Assembly (NCBI RefSeq): GCF_020283565.1
Contig: NC_060065.1
Span: 24,354,409-24,418,408 of the forward strand
Source of the DNA: Trifolium pratense
Taxonomy: Eukaryota > Streptophyta > Magnoliopsida > Fabales > Fabaceae
DNA length: 64,000 nucleotides
Direction: 5' to 3'
Of this stretch, positions 48,873-59,810 are shown piece by piece (the stretch's first letter is position 1; each line of letters starts with the position of its first letter). The notes below the pieces were generated by a model, which saw nothing but the letters and a program-made list of their open reading frames with translations, ran no database searches and was not told the DNA's origin. The translations under genes and the position numbers were made by a program.

Positions 48873-50057
48873 TACATGAAATGAATGAAGAGATGAAAAC
48901 AACAACATTTCTCATTTTTCTACGGCTATGATCATAGCACAGCACTACAGAGTAGTAGTAGCAGCCTTCTGGCGCAAAAGTATGGCTTTTGACTTTCTTG
49001 CTATGACCCTAGTACTTTCCTAAGGCCGGCCCGTAGCAAGCTCGAGATTTTGCATTTTTGGTTTTTTTCGCACTCTAACTTTTAGCGACGTTTCCATGAC
49101 CCTATGACAATGGCCACACTATTCCAATATTAAGGGATGCTCTCTACTAAGCCTTGGACTTCAAGACACCATAATATGCATCAAATAAACTCTTTTCTTT
49201 AAATTTCCTTGATTTGTTCCTAATAAACATAAAAGTAATAAAAGAAGTAAAATAATCTAAATAAACTTTAATAAAAGATTAATTTATTTAATAAAAATGC
49301 TACAAAAAACCATGCATATGTTTGCATGTCATTAGGAAGTGAAGATGAATGATACAACGAGTTTGATTTCGGCCCCCAGCTCAAAATAAGTGAATACATC
49401 GCTTGGTCTGTTTATTTCCTATAATGCTCTTTGTTATGTCTATATATATGTTTATTTCCTATCTTATTTTGCAGACATCGTGAAACCGAGCAATCTATGA
49501 AAGAAGTACAAGTTACAATATGCCGACTCTAGTTCCAAAATTCTTCAAGTTCAAACCCCCACACCCTCGGTCTCTATGTGTTCGATGGCCACAAATGTTG
49601 TGGATGTTGGAGGTTCTACCTAGAAAGAATGACACAAAATGATTTTATTAATTTGGAAGCCACCCTAGTGAGGTCTAGGAAGAGGAAATTAAGTAAGAAA
49701 ATATGCTATGTTGGAAGAAGAAGAAGAAGAAGAACTTGTCCTGCTGTAAAAGTAGGTATGATATATATTATCGGCCGGCCTTAACTTCAACCATTCCATC
49801 TTCGCTGCGAGTCCTTCATACTTTGAGGCCGAAAATAGAAGCTATTGGCGTGACAAACTTGGGCTCTTTGAGGAGGAAGAAGGCAAAATGTGAGTGCATC
49901 TCTATTATATTGTAGCAAAACTGCTCACCCTTAACTTCTCTATTTTAATGTTCGACGAATTATCTTCTAAAGAGAAGAAGCTAAGGTTGACCCTAATTTA
50001 GTGTGCCTCTAGGGCGTATCTATATGGTGAAAATTGATAGAGTTGGTTGAAATGATA
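48873..50057. other. Intergenic; unassigned open frames
   Basis: 49578-49915 has two overlapping open frames, one reading MFDGHKCCGCWRFYLERMTQ, with a GAA repeat (RRRRRR). I see no domain, homologue or splice structure, and regard them as probably non-coding or a gene scrap. Confidence 0.25.
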
Positions 50058-50200
50058 CTTCATCCGATCACTATTATAAGTAAAAAATTATTTTTTAGAT
50101 TCATTAAAAACATAATGTATCTAAACAATAATATAAATTAGATACATTTTCAATGAAACTAAAAAATAGTTTTTTGTTTATAATAATGACCGGTAGGAAG
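50058..50200. mobile_element. Stowaway-like MITE, 143 bp
   Basis: cttcatccgatcactattataag versus ttataataatgaccggtaggaag, TA on both sides. The inner arms (agatacattttcaatg / cattaaaaacataatgtatct) also pair. Confidence 0.6.
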
Positions 50201-50564
50201 TACATATTAAAAAGTCTCATATTATTCTAAGAATTGTAAAGAAGTACGGGCAACCAAAACTATATTTGGTTTTTCATTAAAAGATGCACGAGTTAAAAAT
50301 ACTTTAAATTTTTATATGACTTTCTTAGAAAGTTGGAAGATGTAGTAAGATATATTTAAGAGTATTGTATAAAAAGAGTATTTTTAAATAACATAAAACC
50401 TAATTTATATTGCATAAGCTGTTTGCATAAGCTCAAAAGAAGAGGAAAAAAAGTTAGGCCAAACGGTACCTTAAATTAGGAGCAAAATCATGTTTGGACT
50501 TTATTGTTTTCTTGGAAATGATTACTTTTTTCTGAAAAAGATAACTAATAAAATTATATGAATA

Positions 50565-50724
50565 ATGCTAGCAACACACTCTTTAACAAACACACTCCAA
50601 CACACTCTTTTTTATTGGTTGAAATTCACATGGGTCCCATAAAAAAATGTAGACCCATATAAATTTTAACCAATTGAAGAGAGTGTGTTAAAGTGTGTTT
50701 GTTAAAGAGTGTGTTGCTAGCACT
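50565..50724. mobile_element. Fold-back MITE, about 160 bp
   Basis: gctagcaacacactctttaa at the left and its complement ttaaagagtgtgttgctagc at the right, continuing as aacaaacacact / agtgtgtttgtt. The loop is short and AT-rich. Confidence 0.75.
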
Positions 50725-51054
50725 CCTCAAATTATATTTATTAATTATTTTGAATCTAAAAAGCTTAATTAAAAAAAAAAGTATTCTTCAAAATTTAAAT
50801 TGAAATCCTATAGGCGATATTATTATTTGATAGAATTTAAATTTTATTTTTTGAAAAGAACAATTTTTGTTCATGATTTACCGGCTTCTCAACCAAATTT
50901 CGGATTACTATGCCGTTTTTCTGGTTAGATCGTAGGGTTAACACAAAAAAAAATTAAACAGAATTAATATTATGTTATTATGTTATATCTTTTTTAATAA
51001 TTTTTTGTTTTGAATTTTTATTTATTTATTTACCTGTCATCAATATGAAATTTT

Positions 51055-51186
51055 ATCCCCGTGAGCTTTAGCTCAGTTGGTAGGGATTTCACATTTTATA
51101 TATAGGGTCGGAATTCGAACTCCAGACATTTCACTTATCCACTTTAAGGGTGGATTTTTCTAGTCATTAGGCTACTTGAAAATAAA
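51055..51186 (+). mobile_element. SINE family B, plus strand
   Basis: gagctttagctcagttggtag (A box), gaattcgaactcc (B box), ending ggctacttgaaaataaa. A duplication with 15 of 16 bases identical, atcaata(t/c)gaaatttt, flanks it (51039-51054; 51187-51202). Confidence 0.75.
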
Positions 51187-51208
51187 ATCAATACGAAATT
51201 TTTCACTA

Positions 51209-51494
51209 CTCCCTCCGGTCCTATATATAAGGAACACTTTGAATTTTTTTTTTGTCCTTTTTATAAGAAACACTATTTAAATTTATTTTTTATTAAATAG
51301 ATAATCCCTTTTATACCCTTATTAAATTGTATAAAATGTAATCTATTTCAATGCTATGCATTAATTACACATCCACGTTCTCAATGTTAGTTTTGGAATA
51401 ACACATAACATTTTAGAATTTTTAATAAAAAAATAAGTCTCATTGGTATGCGTGTTTTTCTTAATGTGTTCCTTATATATAGGATCAGAGGAAG
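51209..51494. mobile_element. Stowaway-like MITE, 286 bp
   Basis: ctccctccggtcctatatataagg and ccttatatataggatcagaggaag, TA on each side (51207-51208; 51495-51496). It inserted next to the SINE's right duplication and lies about 450 bp upstream of the probable bHLH TATA box. Confidence 0.75.
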
Positions 51495-51944
51495 TATCAT
51501 TTAACAATAATAATTCATCTTTGTCGAAAAACATGTCCGGTGAACAACCTCTCTGAAATTAAATTTTTCTCATAGAAAGATATACTATCAAACTCTTAAT
51601 CACTTAGTTGAGAGATTCAAACTCCTTATCATTTTTTTTTGACAAAAAACTCCTTATCATTTGAATATTGTTAGTTCTTCAAACAATTTATGAAGCAACA
51701 ACAAAAAGTAGGAATTCTTGAGAAAGAACAAAACAAACAAAAATAGGAATTCTATAAATTAATATAATAAGCTAAGGAATGAAAAAATTCCATTTCAAAA
51801 TGACATATAATTCCACTGTCTAATCAATACCTCCTGAATTGTCAAAGGCGTCAACTATATTCCTTCTTCTTAGTCTTGTTACTTTTTTCAATTTTTTCTC
51901 AACACATATATCATGATCATAAATATTTTCTCTTCACCTCTCAA

Positions 51945-51952
51945 TATAAATA
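51945..51952 (+). promoter_or_regulatory. Probable TATA box of the bHLH gene
   Basis: tataaata lies about 270 bp before the start codon, with a pyrimidine-rich stretch (ctcactctctccttcac) 55-75 bp downstream as is common in plant leaders. No ATG was noticed between there and 52218. The transcription start itself is not shown by the sequence. Confidence 0.4.
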
Positions 51953-52217
51953 CTCACAAGTTTTGAACCTTTTTTCCATTCATTCATTTCTACTTATTAT
52001 TATACACTCACTCTCTCCTTCACACAACAAACACAATACAAAGATTATTAATTATTAATACTAATAAAGATTCATATAGCATCAAACTTGTTTTCATCTT
52101 TAAGCATATTGTATAGTGAAAGTGAAAGTTCAATCAAACAACAATAACATTAACATCAACAACAACATAAATTACAACATCAACAACATCTTCATCAAGA
52201 TTAATTGATATCAAGCT

Positions 52218-52340
52218 ATGTCTGAAGAACAATTTCAAGCAAGTGGAAATTGGTGGGAGACTCCAGCTAGAAACATGAGATATGAAAGTATTGAACAACA
52301 ACAACAACAACAACAATCTTCTTCCTTTGGTGGTTGGCAA

Positions 52341-52372
<32 letters not shown>

Positions 52373-52534
52373 TGATACTATGTCTGCTTCAGGTAGTTCC
52401 TCAGTGGTTTTCCATGATACTACTCAAAAGCTTCAACCTTCAGATTCTTCAACATCAAATAATGATTCCAACTTGCATATGATGGGTTTAGGACTTTCAT
52501 CTCAAACCATTGATTGGAATCAAGCATCTTTACT
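52218..52534 (+). CDS. bHLH gene, exon 1
   Basis: Start MSEEQFQASGNWWETPARNM; two polyGln tracts of seven and eight residues; ends DWNQASL plus two bases at donor TTACT|GTAAGT. Confidence 0.9.
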
Positions 52535-55454
52535 GTAAGTGTCTTCTTTCACAAGACAAATAATTGAATTCACGCAGCAGATTCATAAACCAAACGAGTC
52601 AAATTATACATAGTTCAAGTTCGATTCATTTATTTAATGAGCCCAATTTTTAGTTCGAGTTTAACTCACTTGTTTCATAAACAAAGTTCAACAAATTAAT
52701 TACCAGCTCCAAATAGAACAATATATAAGCATCTAAAGTTGCAAAAAATATTTTTTGAAAAAGTAGGATCTTTCATTTTCTTCATTCCATTTTAGCAAAA
52801 GAGAATAATTTATGAGAGAAAAAGTGGTAAAGTAACTAATTTTTTTGTGTTTATTTGATGCTAATGATATAGAAGAGGTGAGAAAGCTTCAGAGGGAAGT
52901 TTCAGGTCTATGTTGCAAGAGAATTTGAACACATCAAGTACAAATTTTGAGCAAGAAACCGGTGGAGTTGGAGTTGGAGTCGGAGTTGGATTATCTCATC
53001 AAGTTAATTGGAGATCACAAGAAAAATTATTCACAAATGAATCTTCAAGCAATGAATTCAAGCAAGTGAATAGAGGTTTCTCTTTAGATCAAACACAATT
53101 TAGTCCTCAATATAGCTCTGGTGATAGTAACATGATAAGCCAAATGGATTCTTCAGCTTTATATGTTAACACTTCAATTTTACAAGGACTTTTAGGAAAT
53201 GAAACTAATCAAATTCAACCTCAACATGGTAATAATTCATTTGAGAATAGATCAATGAATTTTCCATACTCAACAACAAGCTATGGTTTGAGTACAAATG
53301 AGTTAATGCCTTCTTGGTCTAAATTACCTCATCAAAAACAGCAACCAAATAATCAATTGCATTTTACCAACAATGCTCCTTTTTGGAATGCTAATTCAGA
53401 GACTACTATTAAGGATGCTTCATCTAGCTTCTTGCCCCCATTTTCCACACCAAATTTTAGTGCGCAAACAAAGGTATCATAATTAACCAAACAACATTTT
53501 TGCATAAATATATATGGTTGAAAATGTAAATAAATATCTTTATGTATATAAAGTATTCATGCATATATTAATATATTATAAGTTTTAATATGTTTTGATT
53601 ATGTGAAAGTACATAGATTTATATTTTTTTTTGGTCAAGTAGTTTGGCGGATAGAAATTTCACTTTAAAGGTGAATAAGTGGAGTGTCTGGAGTTCGAAC
53701 TCCGGCGCCTGCACATATAGTGTCATATTCCTACCAACTGAACTAAGCTTAAGAGAACACTTAGATTTATAATTTTAATCTAGGTAAAAGAGTACAAATA
53801 TATAGAAATCAAAAACATATTTAAGACAGTCATATTCTCTAATTTTAGAGTAGAAATGAAAGTATAGTTCTAAGTTGTTTATAAAAGTTTTAAATGTGTC
53901 TACAATGAAGTGCAATTATAATTGTGGCCACAATTGTATGCATTTTTGTCATAATTGTGTTCGCAGCGTAACAGCAACTGCAAGTGTAATTTATATACTC
54001 ATGATGAGTGGCTCCTAATTAAAAGTTATTTCCAATTGAAGCTGCAATATAAAAGTTTTAAATGTCTCTTTCTACCAAAAATTTAAAAAAAAAAAGTTTT
54101 AAATGTCTCTATAATAAAATTGCAATTATAATTGTGGCCTGCATTTTGTCGTGATTGTGACATAACCGCAACAGCAAGTCCTAGTTAATTTGATATGGAG
54201 GCTTAAATTTTAATTTGATTTGTGTACTAATGGTTTTGCAGAATATATCTGAAGGTAGGGACTCAAGTAGTGTGGTTAAAAAAAGTGGGAGTGAGCCTGC
54301 ACCTAAAAGGTCCAGAAATGAAACCCCATCACCTTTGCCAGCTTTTAAGGTACAATAAATGTAACTAACCATTTAACAACAAGGGGATGCTAGCTTTTAA
54401 CTTTTTATCTTTAATTCTATATATCTTTACTCTTTTATATGTACTTTTTTATCTTTACTCTTTTTTTATTTTTCTATTTTTGTGTCATAAATTAAAATGG
54501 ATATGAAAATGTATGGTATTTCTTTGTCTAGGTAAGAAAAGAGAAGATGGGTGACAGAATCACTGCTCTCCAACAATTGGTTTCACCTTTCGGAAAGGTG
54601 AGCTAGGTTCTCATACAATAGAATGGAATAATCCTAATCATTTTCTCCATATATAAAATATGGTTTTAAATTACGGTCGTAGCCGGTTATTCAAGATACC
54701 AATTATTCTATTTCCTGATGTTAGCAATGTATAGCGATCAATATAATTGAAGTTATGTTGTGAGTTTTGATATTATAGTAGCAATATAGGGATGAATAAG
54801 ACCGATACGAGCAAAATTACAATGGTGACCATGTTGTGAAGAAATTTAAAATATTTTTATTGTAACTGTAAATATAGTTGAAGATCACAATTTAAATTTA
54901 TGATATACACTACTAATGATGTTTACTGATTTTATTTTTAAATTTCTTTTTGGTATGTTGAGTCAGACTGATACAGCCTCAGTGCTCTCTGAAGCAATTG
55001 AATATATCAAGTTTCTCCATGAACAAGTGACTGTAAGTCCCATTTCCCATTATTTTATTTTATTTCTAAGAGTTTAAAACGTTAATTTTTTTATTTTTAT
55101 CTTATACTTATTTTCTCTTTCATAATCTATAGGTTTTAAGCACCCCATATATGAAAAGTGGAGCTCCAATACAACATCAACAGGTAATATATATACACTT
55201 ATATTTTATGTATCTCATTTTAATAAGAATATATATTTTTTCTTATATATTTATTTATAATGCCTAAGTTTAGGTTTATTTTTTATTTATTTGTTTTATT
55301 GTAGAGTTCTGGTAAATCTAAAGAAGCAGAGGGTCCAAAGCAGGATCTTAGAAGCAGAGGATTATGCTTAGTACCTGTTTCTAGTACATTTCCAATGACT
55401 CATGAGCCCACAGTTGAATATTGGACACCAACATTTGGAGGAACTTTCAGATAA
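52218..55454 (+). CDS. bHLH transcription factor, bHLH112/bHLH123-like (gene, seven exons)
   Basis: Coding exons: 52218-52534, 52873-53473, 54242-54349, 54532-54597, 54967-55032, 55133-55183 and 55305-55454. All six introns are GT-AG and frames join exactly, giving 452 residues. Residues 1-105: Gln-rich with two polyGln runs coded almost purely by CAA. Residues about 106-306: a low-complexity Ser/Asn/Gln region containing RGEKASEGSFRSMLQENL. The bHLH spans about 337-390: FKVRKEKMGDRITALQQLV, loop SPFGKTDTASVL, helix 2 SEAIEYIKFLHEQVTVLS. The C-terminus RGLCLVPVS...YWTPTFGGTFR is the hallmark by which I place it in this subgroup. It is a nuclear DNA-binding regulator. The basic region keeps E and R residues but lacks the usual early His, so its site preference may differ from a standard E-box. 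Confidence 0.9.
52300..52360 (+). repeat. CAA microsatellite coding polyglutamine
   Basis: Two (CAA)n runs, 52297-52316 and about 52340-52363, separated by codons for SSSFGGW. Related CAA/CAT-rich sequence fills the leader at 52130-52195. Length variation between accessions is likely. Confidence 0.8.
52873..53473 (+). CDS. bHLH gene, exon 2
   Basis: The acceptor GATATAG completes a Leu codon and begins RGEKASEGSFRS. It contains a (GV)n repeat (GGVGVGVGVG) and ends ...SAQTK at donor AAG|GTATCA. The open frame seems to begin later at an internal Met, but the splice-derived start is correct. Confidence 0.88.
53624..53761 (-). mobile_element. SINE family B in intron 2 of the bHLH gene
   Basis: The complement reads agcttagttcagttggtagg, then ggagttcgaactccag, ending ctacttgacc and an A run. 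The exact 10-bp repeat tagatttata flanks it (53614-53623; 53762-53771). It is antisense to the gene and away from the splice sites. Confidence 0.75.
54242..54349 (+). CDS. bHLH gene, exon 3
   Basis: 36 codons between GTTTTGCAG and AAG|GTACAA: NISEGRDSSSVVKKSGSEPA then PKRSRNETPSPLPAFK, the lead-in to the basic region. Confidence 0.85.
54532..54597 (+). CDS. bHLH gene, exon 4 (basic region and helix 1)
   Basis: 22 codons, VRKEKMGDRITALQQLVSPF then GK, between TTTGTCTAG and AAG|GTGAGC. Confidence 0.88.
54967..55032 (+). CDS. bHLH gene, exon 5 (helix 2)
   Basis: 22 codons, TDTASVLSEAIEYIKFLHEQ then VT, between GAGTCAG and ACT|GTAAGT. Confidence 0.88.
55133..55183 (+). CDS. bHLH gene, exon 6
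   Basis: 17 codons, VLSTPYMKSGAPIQHQQ, between TCTATAG and CAG|GTAATA. Confidence 0.85.
55305..55454 (+). CDS. bHLH gene, exon 7
   Basis: Begins SSGKSKEAEGPKQDLRSRGL after TTATTGTAG and ends in the conserved TPTFGGTFR and TAA. Confidence 0.88.
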   Translation, partial: SSGKSKEAEGPKQDLRSRGLCLVPVSSTFPMTHEPTVEYWTPTFGGTFR

Positions 55455-55631
55455 TTAATAAATGTTTTTGAAGAAAAAAAATAGTGGCACTGAACCAATA
55501 CTTTGCAACTAGGGCAAGTCTTATCAAAAACCATGTCAAGTTGGTAATGATATGATGAAAGAAAAGAAAAAACACACAAGGCCATATAAAGTTTGTTATC
55601 TTGAAAATGTGTTTAAAGAAAGGAAAAATTT

Positions 55632-55780
55632 GATCCGTTTGGTCGGAAGAAAAGAAAGTAAAAAGGAAGAAAAATACGGTAATCGAATAATGAATTTAGA
55701 GTAAAATTTAGTTTAAATTCATTCATCGATTTCCGTATTTTTTTTTCTTCTCACTTTCATTCATTTCAACCAAACAGACC
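55632..55780. mobile_element. MITE in the 3' flank of the bHLH gene
   Basis: gatccgtttggtcggaagaa versus catttcaaccaaacagacc, continuing aatacggtaatcgaat / attcatcgatttccgtatt. Starts about 180 bp after the stop codon, so it may lie in the 3' untranslated region. Confidence 0.6.
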
Positions 55781-57624
55781 AGAAATGACCCTTTGATTTA
55801 AAGGACATATAGGAGCCAATTGAATTCAAGTTTATGAAGAATGATGAAAGATTTAGGCCAATTTTGGGGACCAATGTGAGCACATTAACTTAATTGTTGT
55901 AATAATTGAAAGATTATATGCTTACAAAAAGTGGGACTATTTGAATGACAAAGTTGCTGAATATAGGGAGGTTCTAATTCTAAACTAGAGGGGAAATTTG
56001 TTGTTAACAAAAAGATAAAGAGGCTTTTGTTAGTTTCTTCTTGTTTTTTATTTTGACACGTAGTTTCTTCTTGTTATATAATATATTTTGTTAATAGAAG
56101 TGAAAGTAGCTTTAGTCCAAGTTAAAGAAATCTACTAATTTGAAGGAATCATTGAAATATAGAATTAGAAGAATGAGCAAGTTAGTGTAGGATATGATAT
56201 TTGATCGGAAAACTTACTTTTCATTTTTTATTTATTTGGAATATATGAGTGGAAGTCAGAGGGTGGCCCACACTGCTGCCACTTTCAGTTTTTTATATTC
56301 ATAATTTTGACATTACGCTTAACATAGAGGTTTATGATTTGATCCTTCGTAATTACAATTGAGAAGAAATTGAAATCACTTAATGTCAGAATTAAACCTC
56401 AAATCAAATTAAATGGTTCAATGAACCGGATACAAATAAAAATTAGTGTACTTTGCATTTGTACGATTATGGGCGTGAGAAAATATTTATCGTCAGAAAT
56501 GAATATTTAATATGTATTTGGGGAGGGGATTGTCTTCCATGACATTTCCCTCATGTGACATCTCATTCACCCATTTTTTTCTTTATTTTATTTAATTTTT
56601 ATTGTTAAAAAATATGAATGGTGTAGATGTACACTTGAGGCCCTTCGGTTAAAATTTCACTGAGAGCATCCTCCTCACTCATGTATTTGAGTTATTTTGA
56701 AAAAATTAGTTTATATGGTTTTGTGAAGAGAATATTTTTTATTTAAGAAAGAATCTTCGATGTATTTTTTGATGTCTGTTTTGTATAATTTTTAATTGAA
56801 CTAGCTATTATTTTTTTAAATTGAAATTTTTTTATAATTATAGTAAACTTGTTTTACTTAAAAATTATATGAAAAAATCTAACAATATGCACCTAACTTT
56901 TATCCTCGGGTATATACCAACAAAATTAATGATTATAATATATGTGTATGTATATGTATATTGAAGATGCTTTGCACACATGCTTTTGTGCTTTGTAACG
57001 AATGGTCACATAGAAGAGCTTCAATTGGAAGCACATGTATGAAAAAGAGAAAGCCCATAAATGGTTTTATCTCTCGAAATGGTCCTTCTTTTTAATGACG
57101 TTGTGCACACGTAATTATTATTATTTTTTTATATTTCTTATAAGACAATTGTAGTTTTGCAAGAAATTCATTTTACCACATATGTAGTTAAAATAATATT
57201 GAGGTTAGTTGTTTGGGTTTATTCTAATAACAATGAATGTATTTATCCATTATCATATGATGATTGTTGTGTGCAGGGGTGTGAGTATCAAAATTGATCT
57301 ACGGGTATGTTTGGTGTGCAGTATGATAGTGACAAGATAAAATATATAATACAATAAAAATATGATAGGATAAAAGCAGGATAACAGTTATTGTTGTTTT
57401 CGGATTTTAAAAACCCGTTAAAAATAATTTTTACAGCCACCGAAGAGATTACTGGGTTGAGTCGCGGGCTAGGTCGCTCTCTTTAAGACGTTTCGTGGCA
57501 CTGCCCAAAATCGTGCAAGCAGACTATCAACCACGCCGTCCCCAGGATAAAACAGCCCAGTTACAACTGTATACCGATATGCTACTACACGGTAGAAATC
57601 GGTCAAAGAATACACCTTCTTGAA
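55781..57624. other. Intergenic
   Basis: No gene recognised. 57430-57560 is markedly GC-richer (tgggttgagtcgcggg, ccacgccgtccccagg) and runs into the stem-loop array; together they may be an LTR or another transposon terminus, but no partner copy is in the window. Confidence 0.35.
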
Positions 57625-57918
57625 TGGTACTACAATACCACTCGAATTGATGCTACAACATCAATCTATGATTCATCGGTGATTCAGTGGTACTACAATA
57701 CCACTCAAATTGATGCTACAACCTCAATCTATGAATCAACGGTACTACGATACCACATGTGGTACTACAATTCCACATGTATTGATGATACTACAATATC
57801 AATCAATATAATGACACTGAGGTCACTCCAATATGGTACTAAGACCAATCTTCAATCCAAGGGATAATGGTATTAAGACCATAATTTATTTGAAGGAACT
57901 AGTGATATTTTGATCACT
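57625..57918. repeat. Array of about ten short stem-loops with six-base loops
   Basis: Successive hairpins: 57625-57640 tggta-ctacaa-tacca; 57647-57664 ttgatg-ctacaa-catcaa; 57686-57705 agtggta-ctacaa-taccact; 57710-57727 ttgatg-ctacaa-cctcaa; 57741-57754 ggta-ctacga-tacc; 57755-57780 acatgtgg...ccacatgt; 57781-57807 attgatgata-ctacaa-tatcaatcaat; 57834-57847; 57867-57882 atggt-attaag-accat; 57901-57918 agtgat-attttg-atcact. Stems differ while the loop is largely fixed as ctacaa. Function unknown. Confidence 0.8.
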
Positions 57919-59106
57919 CTCAAACCAATTAACACTAATAATAATATTATCAGTATCACATAATACATAGAATAAATTTTTTCTTCTCTAAACAATTATT
58001 AGCATAACCAAAATAAAGAACTAATTTATGTGTCTACACTGACAAATTCTTTTATTCTAATTTTAACATGACACAGTTTCAACGTACCTGATTCATTGAA
58101 AAAATGCACCACGAAATTATATTACTAGCAACTTATATGATTGATTTTACATTACCACACATATTGTTAACATAATTCCAATTTAACCATTAACACAATT
58201 TTTATCCAACTGATAGAAAAACAAGTTGACACAAGTTGGAGCCTTTCACGTTTCCTTATAACATATATATATATTATAATGTTGAAAAATCATTCGTATA
58301 AATTGAAACAATAAGTATTATGAAAATTATAATAATAATATCAACAACAACAACAAAATAATAATAATAATAATAATAAAAAAAAATGATGTAAATATAA
58401 GATAGATATTAAAGATGTGTTTATACATTTCGAAAAGATTACAATGGATCCTATTGCATCTACCAAAATAAGTTGTTAATCCATAAATTGTCATGTCACT
58501 ATGAAAACGGTTTGTGGTCATACTCATACATTGTGGTTAGATTAGTGCTTGCACAACTATCTAGGAATTATATATATATATTTAAAAAACTTATTTATAC
58601 ATCACATTTGAAGTTACTTTGGTATCTTCTTCATTAACATTGATTAGCAATATCTTTAATTCATTCTTCAAAATAACTATGGAAATGACAACATATAATT
58701 GATCATGGAAACCAATCGATGTTGAAACATAAGTTTTTATTTATATTATAAATCTCATTGAAGGATTCTGAGTTGTATAAACTACTTCATTATCTCTTAC
58801 CAAAAAACTACTGTATTATCGAATTTGACATTTATATTAATTTGAAACTTATTGGAGCAAAGATAAACCAACTTAACTCATACTCAAATATCGAATATGA
58901 TAAAAATCATATGGGGCATAACAACCATTAGTAAATATTATTTTATCTATTTTTTCTTACTAACATTAGAAAGTAGTCCTGACAATCGACCAACTCCTTA
59001 TATTTACAAAGATTAGACAAAATATTATTAGCAAAAACATTAACTTTTTTGAAAAACAAAAAAAACAAAATACACAAAATAATAAAATGAACAAAAAAAT
59101 TTAAAA
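57919..59106. other. Intergenic, AT-rich
   Basis: No gene. The run cacaactatctaggaattatata at 58552 recurs nearly unchanged at 59257, about 700 bp apart. Confidence 0.35.

Positions 59107-59110
<4 letters not shown>

Positions 59111-59159
<49 letters not shown>
59111..59159. repeat. (TAA)n microsatellite
   Basis: About 16 TAA units; a related AAC/AAT-rich tract lies at 58330-58385. Confidence 0.9.
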
Positions 59160-59443
59160 TACAATTAGTACCCCACATTAAATGGATGTAAGTGGATGAT
59201 GTGGCTAAATGAAAGGTTTTCATTGGTTTATGGATTAGGGTTTAGATAGACAATTCCACAACTATCTAGGATTTATATATATATATATATATATATGTAA
59301 TAACGCGGAAGTGAAGGAAAACATAATCCATAAAATATTATGATCAAAAGTAGGTAAATCATCAAGAAGTAGATCTAAATCAGAGGTTATATAGAATATA
59401 ATTTGGAAAGTTAATATAAGAAAGAAGAAATTATAATAAAACA

Positions 59444-59450
59444 TTTTTAT
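59444..59450 (-). terminator. Poly(A) signal of the pararetrovirus
   Basis: caataaaaatg on the minus strand, about 100 bases after the TATA box. A short distance between start and polyadenylation signal is typical, since the full transcript passes this site twice on a circular genome. Confidence 0.45.
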
Positions 59451-59544
59451 TGAATAATAATACTTACAATAATTGAAGCAAGTCAAGTATCTTCAGGTTT
59501 TGATCTGAAAATTTTGCATGCTTCCTAATACAAATGAAGGATCC

Positions 59545-59551
59545 TTTTATA
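59545..59551 (-). promoter_or_regulatory. TATA box of the pararetrovirus transcript
   Basis: tctataaaagg on the minus strand, about 260 bp after the second ORF's stop, where caulimovirids keep the pregenomic RNA promoter. Confidence 0.5.
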
Positions 59552-59810
59552 GAGTAAGGAATCACTTCGGACTTCAAAACTAATACAATATAATTCATAA
59601 ATCCTAACAGCTGTAAAGAGACTTAATTATTACAAACGACAAACAGCTGTAAAGAGACATTATAATTATTACAACCGACAAAGTAACAGTAGAAGTAATA
59701 CAATAATTTTGAATAATCCAAACTAAGTGGCCGGCAAGAAGATTCCTTCACCGAAAGAAATAATTTGATATGACTAGCCACTTGTAGATAATCTTTTCTG
59801 ATACCTTTAA

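Noticed and set aside
55400..55585. Minus-strand ORF over the bHLH 3' end
   Set aside because: Antisense to coding exon 7 and its untranslated region; no independent evidence.
59790..59810. Primer-binding-site-like ggtatcaga just after the second viral ORF
   Set aside because: Only a partial match, and it precedes the TATA box, whereas the site belongs in the leader downstream of the promoter.
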